Positions 9,501-16,160 of a DNA stretch of 22,592 nucleotides are shown one piece after another. The notes beneath the pieces are model-generated. The model saw only the letters and a program-made list of their open reading frames with translations. It had not been told where the DNA came from and did not search any database. The position numbers and the translations under genes were made by a program. Location: positions 1 through 22,592 of IMG/VR virus record IMGVR_UViG_3300030098_000332; one strand, given 5' to 3'. The stretch is from a virus. Within the stretch, counting starts at the first letter, position 1, and each line of letters opens with the position of its first letter.

Positions 9501-10267
9501 AAAGTCTTTCTTATTCTTTAGAAGAAGCATCTAAGGGTAACTTTGATCCAATGCTTGAAATGGCAGGTGCAGGTTTGCAAAGAAGTATACAAGGTTTTAC
9601 AAGACCACTTGATCCTATTAATACTGTTGTAGGTTTTATGAGGGATAGGGAAATGAATCCTGATTTTACTCAGGCAGAGTTAGGTTCTACTACTAGATAT
9701 ATAAATAACCTATTACCTACAGAAGAACTACCATCAAGAGCTGATCCTATTACAGGCGATCAAAAGACTTTTGATTTAGGTAAACAACTATTGGGTACTA
9801 GAATGCTAGGAACTCCTGATGTTGTAGAGAGAATGATTAACTCTGTTGGAGCGCAAAGTTTTTTTGATGTATTTAGAATGAAAATACCACCAAAATTACG
9901 GACTAAAGTTAATAGAGTTGCAGCACCTTTCTTTGAAGTAGCTGCTATAAAATACTTAAACAGACACCCTAACTTTTTTGAGCTACCTTTAGATCAAAGG
10001 CGAAGAATAGTAGACAAGATGACATCTGAAGTAAAATCTAATACTAGAAAATTTATTAAAGATGGTATGCCTAAAGCTTATGATTTAATAATGTTATTAG
10101 ATAGTAAAAATAAAGATAAACTTAAAAAGGTTATGAACTTTTTAGAAATAGATCAGGATCTTGAAGACATGCTTGATGATCCTGATGCTGTTCCTACACT
10201 ATTAAGAATTAAAGCTCTTGTAGATAATTATGATGACATATTTTTTGGAGATTTAATGTTAAATTAA
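6578..10267 (+). CDS. Very large internal virion / DNA-ejection protein (1229 aa)
   Basis: By size and position this is the likely equivalent of T7 gp16, the large inner-core protein that forms the DNA-ejection conduit. It lacks the lysozyme domain, which is a separate gene upstream. It starts in an ATGA overlap with the 336-aa gene. Features: an acidic N-terminal ~80 residues; Gly/Ala-rich amphipathic stretches at about 200-330, including a VVIPTLVAGGATF segment that may insert in membrane; a charged helical region about 335-560; another Gly/Ala-rich section about 800-900 (IGFVVPFGSFMNTAVATM); and a charged helical C-terminus. No signal peptide and no catalytic motif was recognised. It ends at the convergence point with the right arm. 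The ejection role is inference. Confidence 0.75.
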   Translation: MRTLSLNNTADNIRTISLLDGNEAPKEEHRTISLTDLGNIDTVKNEGSINYFDLDKIYEEYGRDLTKEDIINDERLMDIVRTSLEGRYAPGGLLTKGKRAAVGLAGGDIGGLSGRDYRNMDAEKAFEIWQNYQRSFAGGQTVTTANEIAYTMGASDDIKMKLGSGYKLFDMMGNAITGAFKGESTFAEMGDALWDYTKATVYDPSTLLSFGLGKVFGFGAAKASGLAARTLMIKAYQDQIKKGVGKATAMKTISQAVKKALPFALADSVIGAGTDVAYQMQLIDVGVQEEFSKAQTALTAAGSMVVIPTLVAGGATFKEIRKAIGSSPEKKGLISRNLQQILAYEEFDNNLLKMSVDDAEKLLKKRVKKETIKEYVDRNWGLSKKESRNFLTWHEIKEEASKNIKIRGEDLFNDETQQAFFRYFWLGDPDKGTQGFYEALKDAGFVVHKSMQEKYGTTTKIFSQAIRDFLDEDQAKQIIEKFEKDTGRKLKFYTEGVERPDGVIESKVIKDITPNTLADQFVKQTSTAGKKLWAVGHMAKLEKGLRNKKKKLNAKELTDIAAGKTDPKDDPKYFQFTLSTYKRLLTSHLSTTGANIKGFTQLVSINTAADFATAAINMGQGTIYKFVGNAKEAERYYNRAWGSAIGAIRRGFDVISPDVPMEYADLILEASPETMSRLFRDVAGDGGIQNSLETLNMDKAGKVWRGADAITKGAQTLTLVRLQDSITKRWAFGANVNQAIMREYGVTANQFLKRVDAGLEMASDRFKENVLEKALFRTQRETASVNWSTLPGKEGMLSARRWAKGLETATNRSPIGFVVPFGSFMNTAVATMADYTGINTLRLAYRKATGLELDFATREGAEIVGKHAAGWALIGIGVYGGDVLTAAEGQGSGGALERVRNGLKFNQDLLPDGSVVDRKYDWPMSAMRLISQILAHGITKDGKFDKSQIPMDLLGPQLIDQIIGQAVRDVDGITQSLSYSLEEASKGNFDPMLEMAGAGLQRSIQGFTRPLDPINTVVGFMRDREMNPDFTQAELGSTTRYINNLLPTEELPSRADPITGDQKTFDLGKQLLGTRMLGTPDVVERMINSVGAQSFFDVFRMKIPPKLRTKVNRVAAPFFEVAAIKYLNRHPNFFELPLDQRRRIVDKMTSEVKSNTRKFIKDGMPKAYDLIMLLDSKNKDKLKKVMNFLEIDQDLEDMLDDPDAVPTLLRIKALVDNYDDIFFGDLMLN

Positions 10268-10473
10268 TCCTCTTGATCTAATAAATTATCTGCCCACTCA
10301 TAAGACTCTTTAGCTACTTCTACTTTATTTGTTTTACCCTTAGCAATTAGACCTGACATTGCTTGTCCTGCAAGATAACGTCTAGTTGTTAAGGGTTTTG
10401 CTTTTCTAGTAGGTTTTACTAGTCGTAGTCTACGAAAATTTTTAGCTTCCTGTTCTAAATTTTTCCACTTCAT
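10264..10473 (-). CDS. Small basic protein of unknown function (69 aa)
   Basis: This is the last gene of the leftward operon. The 69-aa product is strongly basic in its first half (RRLRLVKPTRKAKPLTTRR) and acidic at the end (WADNLLDQED). It may bind nucleic acid, but there is no recognisable fold. The ATG at 10473 lies 32 nt inside the upstream DUF3310 gene, with a weak purine-rich site (AGAAAGAG) directly ahead. Its stop codon overlaps the stop of the convergent 1229-aa gene. Confidence is moderate because the start site is weak and the gene is short, but it fills the space exactly. Confidence 0.6.
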   Translation of the reverse strand: MKWKNLEQEAKNFRRLRLVKPTRKAKPLTTRRYLAGQAMSGLIAKGKTNKVEVAKESYEWADNLLDQED

Positions 10474-10849
10474 CTCTTTCTATCCACCTATTTTTAAGTC
10501 TATTTAAATACCATAGTGCTTTATCAATGTCTTGAAGACCATTCTTATACTCACATCTCCACAAATACTTTAATACATTTGCAGCATGTGGTGCTATATC
10601 GCCAGACATTTTTTCTGTCATAGCTTCTATAGCTTCAATACATTCTAAATTACCTCTGTTATAATGCTTAGGATTATTGACTGGATCGTTTTTCATAACT
10701 CCATATTCTCCTGTAAATATTTCACCACCTTTATCGTCAAGATAACCACCCATTGTAGGATTGCAGATCTCACATTCAGGGCAGTTTAGATCATCATCTA
10801 AATAATTACCACACATAGAACAAGTATCTTTAGCATGTATTATAGTCAT
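10442..10849 (-). CDS. DUF3310 (SaV-like) protein with N-terminal zinc ribbon
   Basis: The C-terminal half matches the DUF3310 pattern common in phages: DPVNNPKHYNRGNLECIEAI, then AANVLKYLWRCEYKNG and DIDKALWYLNRL (about residues 55-125). The molecular role of this family is unknown. The N-terminus adds a four-Cys cluster (C10xxC13...C23xxC26) that should bind zinc. The ATG is 1 nt after the RNR stop, with an AGGAG embedded in the last RNR codons, so translation is probably coupled to RNR. Its place behind RNR and MazG suggests a role in nucleotide metabolism or DNA synthesis, which is inference. Confidence 0.85.
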   Translation of the reverse strand: MTIIHAKDTCSMCGNYLDDDLNCPECEICNPTMGGYLDDKGGEIFTGEYGVMKNDPVNNPKHYNRGNLECIEAIEAMTEKMSGDIAPHAANVLKYLWRCEYKNGLQDIDKALWYLNRLKNRWIERDEVEKFRTGS

Positions 10850-10850
10850 A

Positions 10851-12758
10851 TTATACTCCTATATCTACAATCTCACATGAGTCACCACTACAAGCCATAG
10901 TTTGACTGCCTGATGTGGTATCGATCATCTCGTATTCTCTTAACTTAGACCAGTTAATTCTAGTATTCATTTTAGAAAGCATATCATCATACTCATCTTT
11001 TGTACACTCTTGATAAGGTGCTTGTTGATAAACATGATCAGAGTGTGGTAAGAAAGACACACCTGACATTTTGTCAAAGTGCTTGAATACAAATGCACCT
11101 ACATCTAACCACTCGTTCTCTTTAACAGTAACAGTAATAGATGGTTTATGCTCACACCAATGCTCTTGATATATTAACCAGATGTTTAACTGATCTATAG
11201 CAGATAGTTCATCTCTAACTCTAGAACCTTTAGGTGATTTCATAGGAAAGCTAAATACTGTAGTAGTATCAGGTTTCATTACACATGGTTCACTAGGCAC
11301 ACCTTGATCTATCATAAACTTTGTTAATGGATCTTTGTTATCACCACGCACTGTTCTTATATAATACTTAGAATGTCTGGCATGAATACCACTTGCTGAG
11401 TCACATAACTGTGATACTGTGCCACTAGGTTTAACACAAGTAATAGCAGTGCTTTCTTGTATACCAAACTCTTTAGCATACTTTTTATTAGTGTCAATAG
11501 CTACTTGTTTAAATCTTGATAGTCTTTTATCCATATCAACTAGGTAACAATTAGTATGTATGTTATCCATAATACCTGTAAGACTTACCCCAAGTAATCT
11601 TTCTTCTTCAGTATTGTTTTTCCATATTTTTCTCAGATACGGAAAGTCTGTAAGTGTGGCTTGAGCTGTTCCTAGTATAGTAGCAAGTCTAATTTTATTC
11701 TCTATATCTTTATCGCTATCACCCTCTTTTACTACTACCTCTGTTAAGTTACAAAATTGATAAGGTCTTAGTATTATTTCACTACAAGGGTTAGTACCAA
11801 AGTCATAGTTAGGATCTCTTCTTTCATTTTTTGCAGCTTGTTTCTTAGCAGATACTCTATTAAAGATACCTCTTTCACCTGACTTAGATTCTACTAGTGA
11901 AGTCCATTCTCGTAAGAATGTTTCAGAGTCAGGCTTATCTGTATAGACCACAGAATTATTAGACAATGCCATATGTGGTGCAGTCTCCCACCATTGACCG
12001 GTCTTAGCATGACGCATCCTAATATCAGATAGGTTAGATAAACTAATCATGGCTGATCTTCTAACACCACCTACTACTACAATCTCACCAACTTTACACA
12101 TGATACTGTGACAATCATAGCTAGATAGCTTTCTACCTTTTGCTTCTTTAAACATACTAATAGTAAACTTAAACAGATCTACAAGTGGAGCAGGACCTGA
12201 TGCTCTACCACCAAATGTTTTTAGTCTAGCACCTGCAGGTCTAATTAAACTAACGTCATAGCTTGGTATTTCACCTGCATACAGTAATGCAATAAGCATA
12301 CGGAATGCTCTTGCCCAACCCTCTTTACTATCTCTGACGACAATAGTAGTTTGACTTTCAGATAATACTTCAGGCACTTCTGGTAACTTATCTACATATT
12401 GTCTTTCAACTGAGAACCCTACACCAGTACCACACAGTAGTATGTACATAGCTTCATCAAAAGCTTTTATATCGTCTACTGGTAAGTAACTACAGTTATA
12501 ACCTGCTGTATTATCTCTATCTAAAGCTTTACCTGCAGTCATTAAAGCTCTCATAGATGGCATAACATCTAGGTTGTGTATAGCTGCCCATATATCGTTA
12601 CTATCTTTGTCATCTAGACCAACCTTTTCAGCCATGTAATCTACATATCTAGTAACAGTTTCACTCCATGTTTCTCTTCTACCCTCGTCATCTAGCCAAC
12701 GTGCATATCTTGATGTTGCAATAAAGTTTTGGTAATCTGTTGGTAGTGCATTACTCAT
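10851..12758 (-). CDS. nrdJ: Class II (adenosylcobalamin-dependent) ribonucleotide reductase
   Basis: This enzyme reduces ribonucleotides to deoxyribonucleotides using coenzyme B12, supplying precursors for phage DNA replication. The 635-aa chain resembles the monomeric Lactobacillus leichmannii-type RTPR. C89 (in AGYNCSYLPV) and C336 (in QFCNL) would be the reducing pair. C325 in NPCSEI would be the thiyl-radical Cys, with E327 as its partner. The 11-residue gap from C325 to C336 matches that family. A C-terminal CSGDSC (C623, C628) would shuttle electrons from thioredoxin. LLCGTGVGFS and VVVGGVRRSAMI are also typical. The start is supported by AGGAGA six bases upstream and overlaps the MazG stop (ATGA). 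It is complete, so activity would depend on cobalamin available in the host. Confidence 0.95.
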   Translation of the reverse strand: MSNALPTDYQNFIATSRYARWLDDEGRRETWSETVTRYVDYMAEKVGLDDKDSNDIWAAIHNLDVMPSMRALMTAGKALDRDNTAGYNCSYLPVDDIKAFDEAMYILLCGTGVGFSVERQYVDKLPEVPEVLSESQTTIVVRDSKEGWARAFRMLIALLYAGEIPSYDVSLIRPAGARLKTFGGRASGPAPLVDLFKFTISMFKEAKGRKLSSYDCHSIMCKVGEIVVVGGVRRSAMISLSNLSDIRMRHAKTGQWWETAPHMALSNNSVVYTDKPDSETFLREWTSLVESKSGERGIFNRVSAKKQAAKNERRDPNYDFGTNPCSEIILRPYQFCNLTEVVVKEGDSDKDIENKIRLATILGTAQATLTDFPYLRKIWKNNTEEERLLGVSLTGIMDNIHTNCYLVDMDKRLSRFKQVAIDTNKKYAKEFGIQESTAITCVKPSGTVSQLCDSASGIHARHSKYYIRTVRGDNKDPLTKFMIDQGVPSEPCVMKPDTTTVFSFPMKSPKGSRVRDELSAIDQLNIWLIYQEHWCEHKPSITVTVKENEWLDVGAFVFKHFDKMSGVSFLPHSDHVYQQAPYQECTKDEYDDMLSKMNTRINWSKLREYEMIDTTSGSQTMACSGDSCEIVDIGV

Positions 12759-13066
12759 CTATTATCTCCTGACCCTTGTATTTTATTTCTGTTTAATCTA
12801 TCTTGTAGTTTACTAATATTTGTATTCATTACAGTTTGTAAATCAGAACCTATATGGTTAGCCAAAGCAGTAACGTAAAACAAAACATCACCAAGCTCTT
12901 TAACAATATCTTCTTGTGAATAATTTTCATCTCTAAAATGTTTCTTTATTTTTTCTGCAACTTCTCCAGCTTCTCCAACTAAACCTAGAGTATTTTCTAT
13001 CAATCTAATATTACCTGATGTAATAATTAATTTTTCTACTTCTTCACAATATGTTTTAACTTTCAA
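12755..13066 (-). CDS. mazG: MazG-like nucleotide pyrophosphohydrolase
   Basis: This 103-aa all-alpha protein has the MazG metal-binding pattern: E32xxE35 with E38 (GEAGEVAEKI) and E57xxD60 (KELGDVLFY). The family hydrolyses (d)NTPs to monophosphates and may also lower alarmones such as ppGpp. In phages it may clean the nucleotide pool or delay host stress responses. The start is TTG at 13066, not ATG. It has an AAGGAG about six bases upstream, and its first bases overlap the TGA stop of a 55-aa gene (TTGA). It ends in an ATGA overlap with RNR, so nucleotide salvage and reduction are translated together. Confidence 0.9.
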   Translation of the reverse strand: MKVKTYCEEVEKLIITSGNIRLIENTLGLVGEAGEVAEKIKKHFRDENYSQEDIVKELGDVLFYVTALANHIGSDLQTVMNTNISKLQDRLNRNKIQGSGDNR

Positions 13067-13230
13067 TCTCTTCTCCTTACCACGTCTATATCTTCAATCT
13101 CTAGGTCATCCACATCATAAAGAGCAGACTCTATTATATTAGTAATAGTATCTATATTAGATGTGTCTCCTACTTCTAACATGTTAGAGTCATCATCTAC
13201 GTTTATGTTTATTACAACTTCATACTTCAT
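13063..13230 (-). CDS. Short acidic protein (55 aa), unrecognised
   Basis: This 55-codon frame fills the gap between the phosphoesterase and MazG. It begins MKYEVVININ and is rich in Asp, Glu and Ile (LYDVDDLEIEDIDVV), ending in basic VRRRD. The ATG at 13230-13228 has AGGGG eight bases upstream. The TGA at 13065-13063 overlaps the MazG TTG start in the form TTGA, the same coupling style as the neighbouring genes. A sigma70-like promoter lies directly in front. It looks like a compact alpha/beta fold or a protein-interaction module, but the function is unknown. Confidence 0.7.
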   Translation of the reverse strand: MKYEVVININVDDDSNMLEVGDTSNIDTITNIIESALYDVDDLEIEDIDVVRRRD

Positions 13231-13244
13231 AACAAGAACCCCTA

Positions 13245-13272
13245 GTTATACTTAAATATTATTAAATGTCAA
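13245..13272 (-). promoter_or_regulatory. Sigma70-like promoter in front of the 55-aa/MazG/RNR genes
   Basis: On the minus strand TTGACA (13272-13267) is followed by a 16-base spacer and TATAAC (13250-13245). The -35 box is a perfect consensus match and contains the TGA stop codon of the phosphoesterase gene (13271-13269). It sits in one of only three non-coding gaps of the right arm, 15-20 bases upstream of the 55-aa start codon. The spacer has an imperfect inverted repeat (TTAAATATTATTAA on the plus strand). The background is AT-rich, so chance resemblance is possible, but position and -35 quality favour it. Confidence 0.65.
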
Positions 13273-14045
13273 CTGCCATATTCAGCTTTTAATCTTTCTA
13301 ATGAAACAAATTCTGGATCGTATGCACCATTACTTATGTTTCTTTTAATTACTACACCTTTCCACCATTCTAAATTAGCTTGTCCTGCCCACCCCTCTTG
13401 ACCACCTTTAAAACAACCTGCTACTAATCCTATAGATGGGCTAGGAAATGCATCATCTTTAAAGTAAAGATGCCTTCTGTGACTGTGTCCTACAGTAGTA
13501 GAAGAATGTCTTTTCTTAATCAAACTATAAGCATGGTGTTCACCTGACATAGCAGTACCGTATGCGCCAGTTGCTATGTAGTGTGCATAAGATACACCAT
13601 CTTTTGTAAATACATCTGGTGCTGAGTTTCTATATTCATAGTATTCATCAAACCAAGTTTTAGTTTGGAGGTGACTAAAACTAATACCATATTTTAAACC
13701 CTCTAGTCTAGGATCAAAACCCACAGCCTTTTTTATTCTATGTTCATGATTACCCTCTGCTCCAAAGAAAGCAGGTCTTTTTCTCTTCATCTTTTTAAAC
13801 TTATATCTAATACGTTCTTGAGAATCGTTATAGCTATTAATATCTTTTTCATAGTTTTGTGATGCTATTGCAGTAGGGTACTTTGTATCGTAACTGTTTA
13901 GTGATCTCATGTCTGCTCCATCTCCAAGATCAATTACATAATCAGGTTTAATATCATATATCATTTCACCTAACCAAGTAAATCTTTCATTAGATACTTC
14001 TGGATCTGCATGAGCGCATGTGTATACTACTGCTGTTTTACTCAT
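13269..14045 (-). CDS. Calcineurin-like metallophosphoesterase
   Basis: This 258-aa protein carries the ordered motifs of the calcineurin-like phosphoesterase superfamily: GDGAD (41-45), GNHE (98-101), a middle His155 (YAHYIATG) and GHSH (186-189). Motif I would be DxH, but here reads C10-A-H12, so one usual metal ligand is replaced by Cys. Members cut phosphodiester or phosphomonoester bonds with two metal ions. In phages they sit in replication modules and are suspected DNA/RNA nucleases or phosphatases; the substrate is unknown. It starts in an ATGA overlap with the 90-aa gene, with AGGA eight bases ahead. Its stop is part of the promoter that follows. Confidence 0.85.
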   Translation of the reverse strand: MSKTAVVYTCAHADPEVSNERFTWLGEMIYDIKPDYVIDLGDGADMRSLNSYDTKYPTAIASQNYEKDINSYNDSQERIRYKFKKMKRKRPAFFGAEGNHEHRIKKAVGFDPRLEGLKYGISFSHLQTKTWFDEYYEYRNSAPDVFTKDGVSYAHYIATGAYGTAMSGEHHAYSLIKKRHSSTTVGHSHRRHLYFKDDAFPSPSIGLVAGCFKGGQEGWAGQANLEWWKGVVIKRNISNGAYDPEFVSLERLKAEYGS

Positions 14046-14314
14046 GATAAAAATCCTGTATAATTACTGTCCCTCATATCTATTTCTAATGCCTCCATGT
14101 TGTTGTCAAAATAGTTCTTCCATTGATATACTTGATCAAGAGTCTCAAAGAAAAACTCATGATCTATAAGCTTGCCATCTACTTCTACTTTACAAACAGC
14201 AAACCATTCTAGTTCACCTATGTGAGGATACTCTTCAATATCTTCAGGTGGTAAATCTGTATAGTGATATGGACCTTCTGTCATTGCCCATATTTTCATC
14301 TTCTTAATTTCCAT
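14042..14314 (-). CDS. Acidic protein of unknown function (90 aa)
   Basis: The family is not recognised. It is acidic and rich in aromatic residues (GELEWFAVCKVEVDG, HEFFFETLDQVYQWKNYF), consistent with a small alpha/beta domain. The ATG at 14314 gives an 11-nt overlap with the nuclease gene. An alternative ATG at 14299 (MKIWAM), preceded by AAGAAG, would remove the overlap and shorten the protein by five residues. It is coupled by ATGA to the phosphoesterase, so the two are probably made together and may act together. Confidence 0.7.
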   Translation of the reverse strand: MEIKKMKIWAMTEGPYHYTDLPPEDIEEYPHIGELEWFAVCKVEVDGKLIDHEFFFETLDQVYQWKNYFDNNMEALEIDMRDSNYTGFLS

Positions 14315-14666
14315 TTATTTTCCAATCTTTTAATAAATCCATATAGTGTTCTAATCCTATCATTACAACCCAAGGTCTATGATCTGATCTATAGAATACT
14401 ACTGGTTCTCCACCTTTACTTAAACTATGACTGTGTGCTTGTTCCATGTAAGTATACACAGTTTTTAATTCATTCTTACGTCTTTTAACTTCTATTGATA
14501 ATGGTATTCTTTTTTTAGCTTGTGGAGATAATTGTATATCTGCACCTGTATCACCCATAATAGCAGATTTAATATCATCTTTTTCAAACTGAGGAAAAGA
14601 CTCTAGTAATTTGTCACGTATCTCTTGTTGACCTAGTCTGCCTTTTGCTTTAGCTGATCTGCTCAT
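14304..14666 (-). CDS. Small PD-(D/E)XK endonuclease, possible Holliday-junction resolvase
   Basis: This 120-aa protein has the order of conserved residues expected for a compact resolvase/restriction-like nuclease: GRLGQQEIRDKL with E15 in the first helix, GDTGADI with D43, SIEVKRR with E59 and K61, then a helix with Q76. In T7-like replication modules the equivalent slot is filled by gp3 endonuclease I, which resolves branched DNA and helps degrade host DNA. That role is inferred from context. The ATG at 14666 is preceded by GAGGTG and lies 17 nt inside the upstream exonuclease gene, implying coupled translation. Confidence 0.75.
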   Translation of the reverse strand: MSRSAKAKGRLGQQEIRDKLLESFPQFEKDDIKSAIMGDTGADIQLSPQAKKRIPLSIEVKRRKNELKTVYTYMEQAHSHSLSKGGEPVVFYRSDHRPWVVMIGLEHYMDLLKDWKINGN

Positions 14667-15513
14667 GTGTCACCTCTTTTACTTTAGGTTGATTTTTTAC
14701 CTTGATAAGAAATTCAGGTCCATAAGAATATAGGAAGGTTCTCATCTCAGGCCAACAAGTTTTCTTATATTCACAGTAACTGCATTGTACACTTAGTTTA
14801 GTATTAGGACTAGTTTTAGATTGAGGAACAGGGTCTATTCTATCTTTTGGTATATCTCCCTTAACCATATCTTTTACTTCTAATATTTCTTTCTCTTTAG
14901 TTTTTAACTCTTCAGAGAAATCATAAACATCCAAACAAACATGTCCATTCTGTTTATCAACTGCAAGAAAAGCACCATGTGTTTTATTAGTAACAAGTGG
15001 ATCATCTTTACCTGCATAAACATATGAACTAAGCTGGGATATATAACCGAATGGATCATCATCTCTTAACCTACCCTCTTTGAATTTTTTAAAGGCATAA
15101 CTACTACATGACTTAACGTCAACTGTCATACCATCTATGATAGCATCTCTGTGACCTTTAACACCATGAACATCTAGTTTATCTTGCATTCCCTCAACCT
15201 TGTGTCCACTGGCAGTTGCTAAAGATAATATTAACTCTTCTATCATATCCCCATAAAAAAACTTTAGAAGTGTATATGCTTCTAATGGTTCACCTTTACC
15301 TACAAGGTTTATTTTGTACCACAGTTTACGTTTACATGGTGTTCCAACTGACGACAAAGATAGATAGGATCTAGGCTCTTGTGGTTTTAAAAATCTTTCA
15401 CAAGAAAGTATGGCTAACTTAGAACTAAAGTGTCTAGTAACAGCTGCATTCCAATTGCCTTCACCTTGTATAGTAGAGTAGATATCTTCTACTAATGTAT
15501 CAATCTTTTTCAT
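14650..15513 (-). CDS. Cas4/AddB-like Fe-S cluster PD-(D/E)XK exonuclease
   Basis: This 287-aa nuclease has the Cas4 layout. An early Cys (C60 in GTPCKRKLWY) and a C-terminal CxxCx5C set (C244, C247, C253 in CSYCEYKKTCWPE) would together hold a [4Fe-4S] cluster. Between them lie the nuclease residues: GHRDAIID with D123, VDVKS with D132 and K134, and a QLSSYVY helix with Q160. It probably acts as a DNA exonuclease in recombination, host-DNA breakdown or end processing, filling the role of T7 gp6. The ATG has AAGGA eight bases upstream. No CRISPR array or other cas gene is in the window, so this is a stand-alone phage nuclease. Confidence 0.85.
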   Translation of the reverse strand: MKKIDTLVEDIYSTIQGEGNWNAAVTRHFSSKLAILSCERFLKPQEPRSYLSLSSVGTPCKRKLWYKINLVGKGEPLEAYTLLKFFYGDMIEELILSLATASGHKVEGMQDKLDVHGVKGHRDAIIDGMTVDVKSCSSYAFKKFKEGRLRDDDPFGYISQLSSYVYAGKDDPLVTNKTHGAFLAVDKQNGHVCLDVYDFSEELKTKEKEILEVKDMVKGDIPKDRIDPVPQSKTSPNTKLSVQCSYCEYKKTCWPEMRTFLYSYGPEFLIKVKNQPKVKEVTHEQIS

Positions 15514-15652
15514 AAGGTGATCCTTTATGTTTTCTTTTTCTAAATAATTTTTTAAGTTTTACGGGAATAACCTTGAGACTAAACTGAGGAGATTGTAAAG
15601 ATTTAGCCTCAAGGTTTCTAGGTTTAGGTCTCTTAAAAGAGTACTTCTTCAC
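15500..15652 (-). CDS. Short, very basic protein (about 50 aa)
   Basis: The frame fills the 120-base gap between SSB and the exonuclease. The best start is GTG at 15652, which overlaps the SSB end by 20 nt and has TAAGGC upstream. An in-frame ATG at 15697 has no Shine-Dalgarno site and would overlap SSB by 65 nt. The product is dense in Lys/Arg (KKYSFKRPKPR near the start, KLKKLFRKRKHKG near the end) and ends 14 nt inside the exonuclease gene. It may bind DNA or RNA, or bridge SSB and nuclease. With no homologue recalled, its reality rests on the exact fit between neighbours. Confidence 0.45.
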   Translation of the reverse strand: MKKYSFKRPKPRNLEAKSLQSPQFSLKVIPVKLKKLFRKRKHKGSPYEKD

Positions 15653-16160
15653 TGGTTGCCTTAGATGGTTTTTTCGTAGAGGGAGGCACGTCACCATCGT
15701 TTTGTGGTTGAATATACTCTACATGCTCAAGGACTTTTACTTTTTCTAGTCTAGTACCTACGTTCTGATACTTGGGTATATCATATACAGATAGGTGAAC
15801 TTGAACAGTAGACCCATTACCAATCGGTCCATCTTCATCATAGCTCCAAGGTGTATCATCATTCTTTACAACAACTGGTGGACCACATTCCCAATCATTG
15901 TTGGTCTTGAACTTCCTATCAAAAGTTATCTTCTGACCCCTACCTTGAGCATCTACAACACCTTTCTTCATAGACTTAGAAGACTTTAGTTTACCAAAGT
16001 TATCCTTGTCTAATATTACATCAATAGTACAAGCACCGTCACTTGCTTCATATGTACCTTGTGCTTCAGGTGTTGGTTTGTAACCAGTCTTATCTCGATT
16101 TTGTTCAAATACTTTTGCCCACTCAGAGATGCCAGTTAATATTACTTTTCTTGTTGCCAT
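15633..16160 (-). CDS. Single-stranded DNA-binding protein, T7 gp2.5-like
   Basis: This 175-aa protein has the features of a gp2.5-type SSB: an N-terminal beta-rich OB-like region with patches such as NDWECGPPVVVKND and VQVHLSVYDI, a Pro/Lys linker, and a short acidic tail ending in Phe (SEEVLF). In T7 that C-terminal tail contacts polymerase and helicase. It coats ssDNA during replication and promotes annealing in recombination. The ATG has AGGAG seven bases upstream and is the first gene behind a strong sigma70-like promoter, which fits the high copy number an SSB needs. Placement between polymerase and nucleases supports the call. Confidence 0.8.
   Translation of the reverse strand: MATRKVILTGISEWAKVFEQNRDKTGYKPTPEAQGTYEASDGACTIDVILDKDNFGKLKSSKSMKKGVVDAQGRGQKITFDRKFKTNNDWECGPPVVVKNDDTPWSYDEDGPIGNGSTVQVHLSVYDIPKYQNVGTRLEKVKVLEHVEYIQPQNDGDVPPSTKKPSKATSEEVLF

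Noticed and set aside
14104-14109. TTGACA on the minus strand within the 90-aa gene, and similar hits near 11070, 11491 and 16430
   Set aside because: No acceptable -10 box at 16-18 bases and all lie within coding sequence.
14650-15513. Cas4-like nuclease as evidence of a CRISPR system
   Set aside because: No CRISPR array or other cas genes are visible, and Cas4-like nucleases are common stand-alone phage enzymes.
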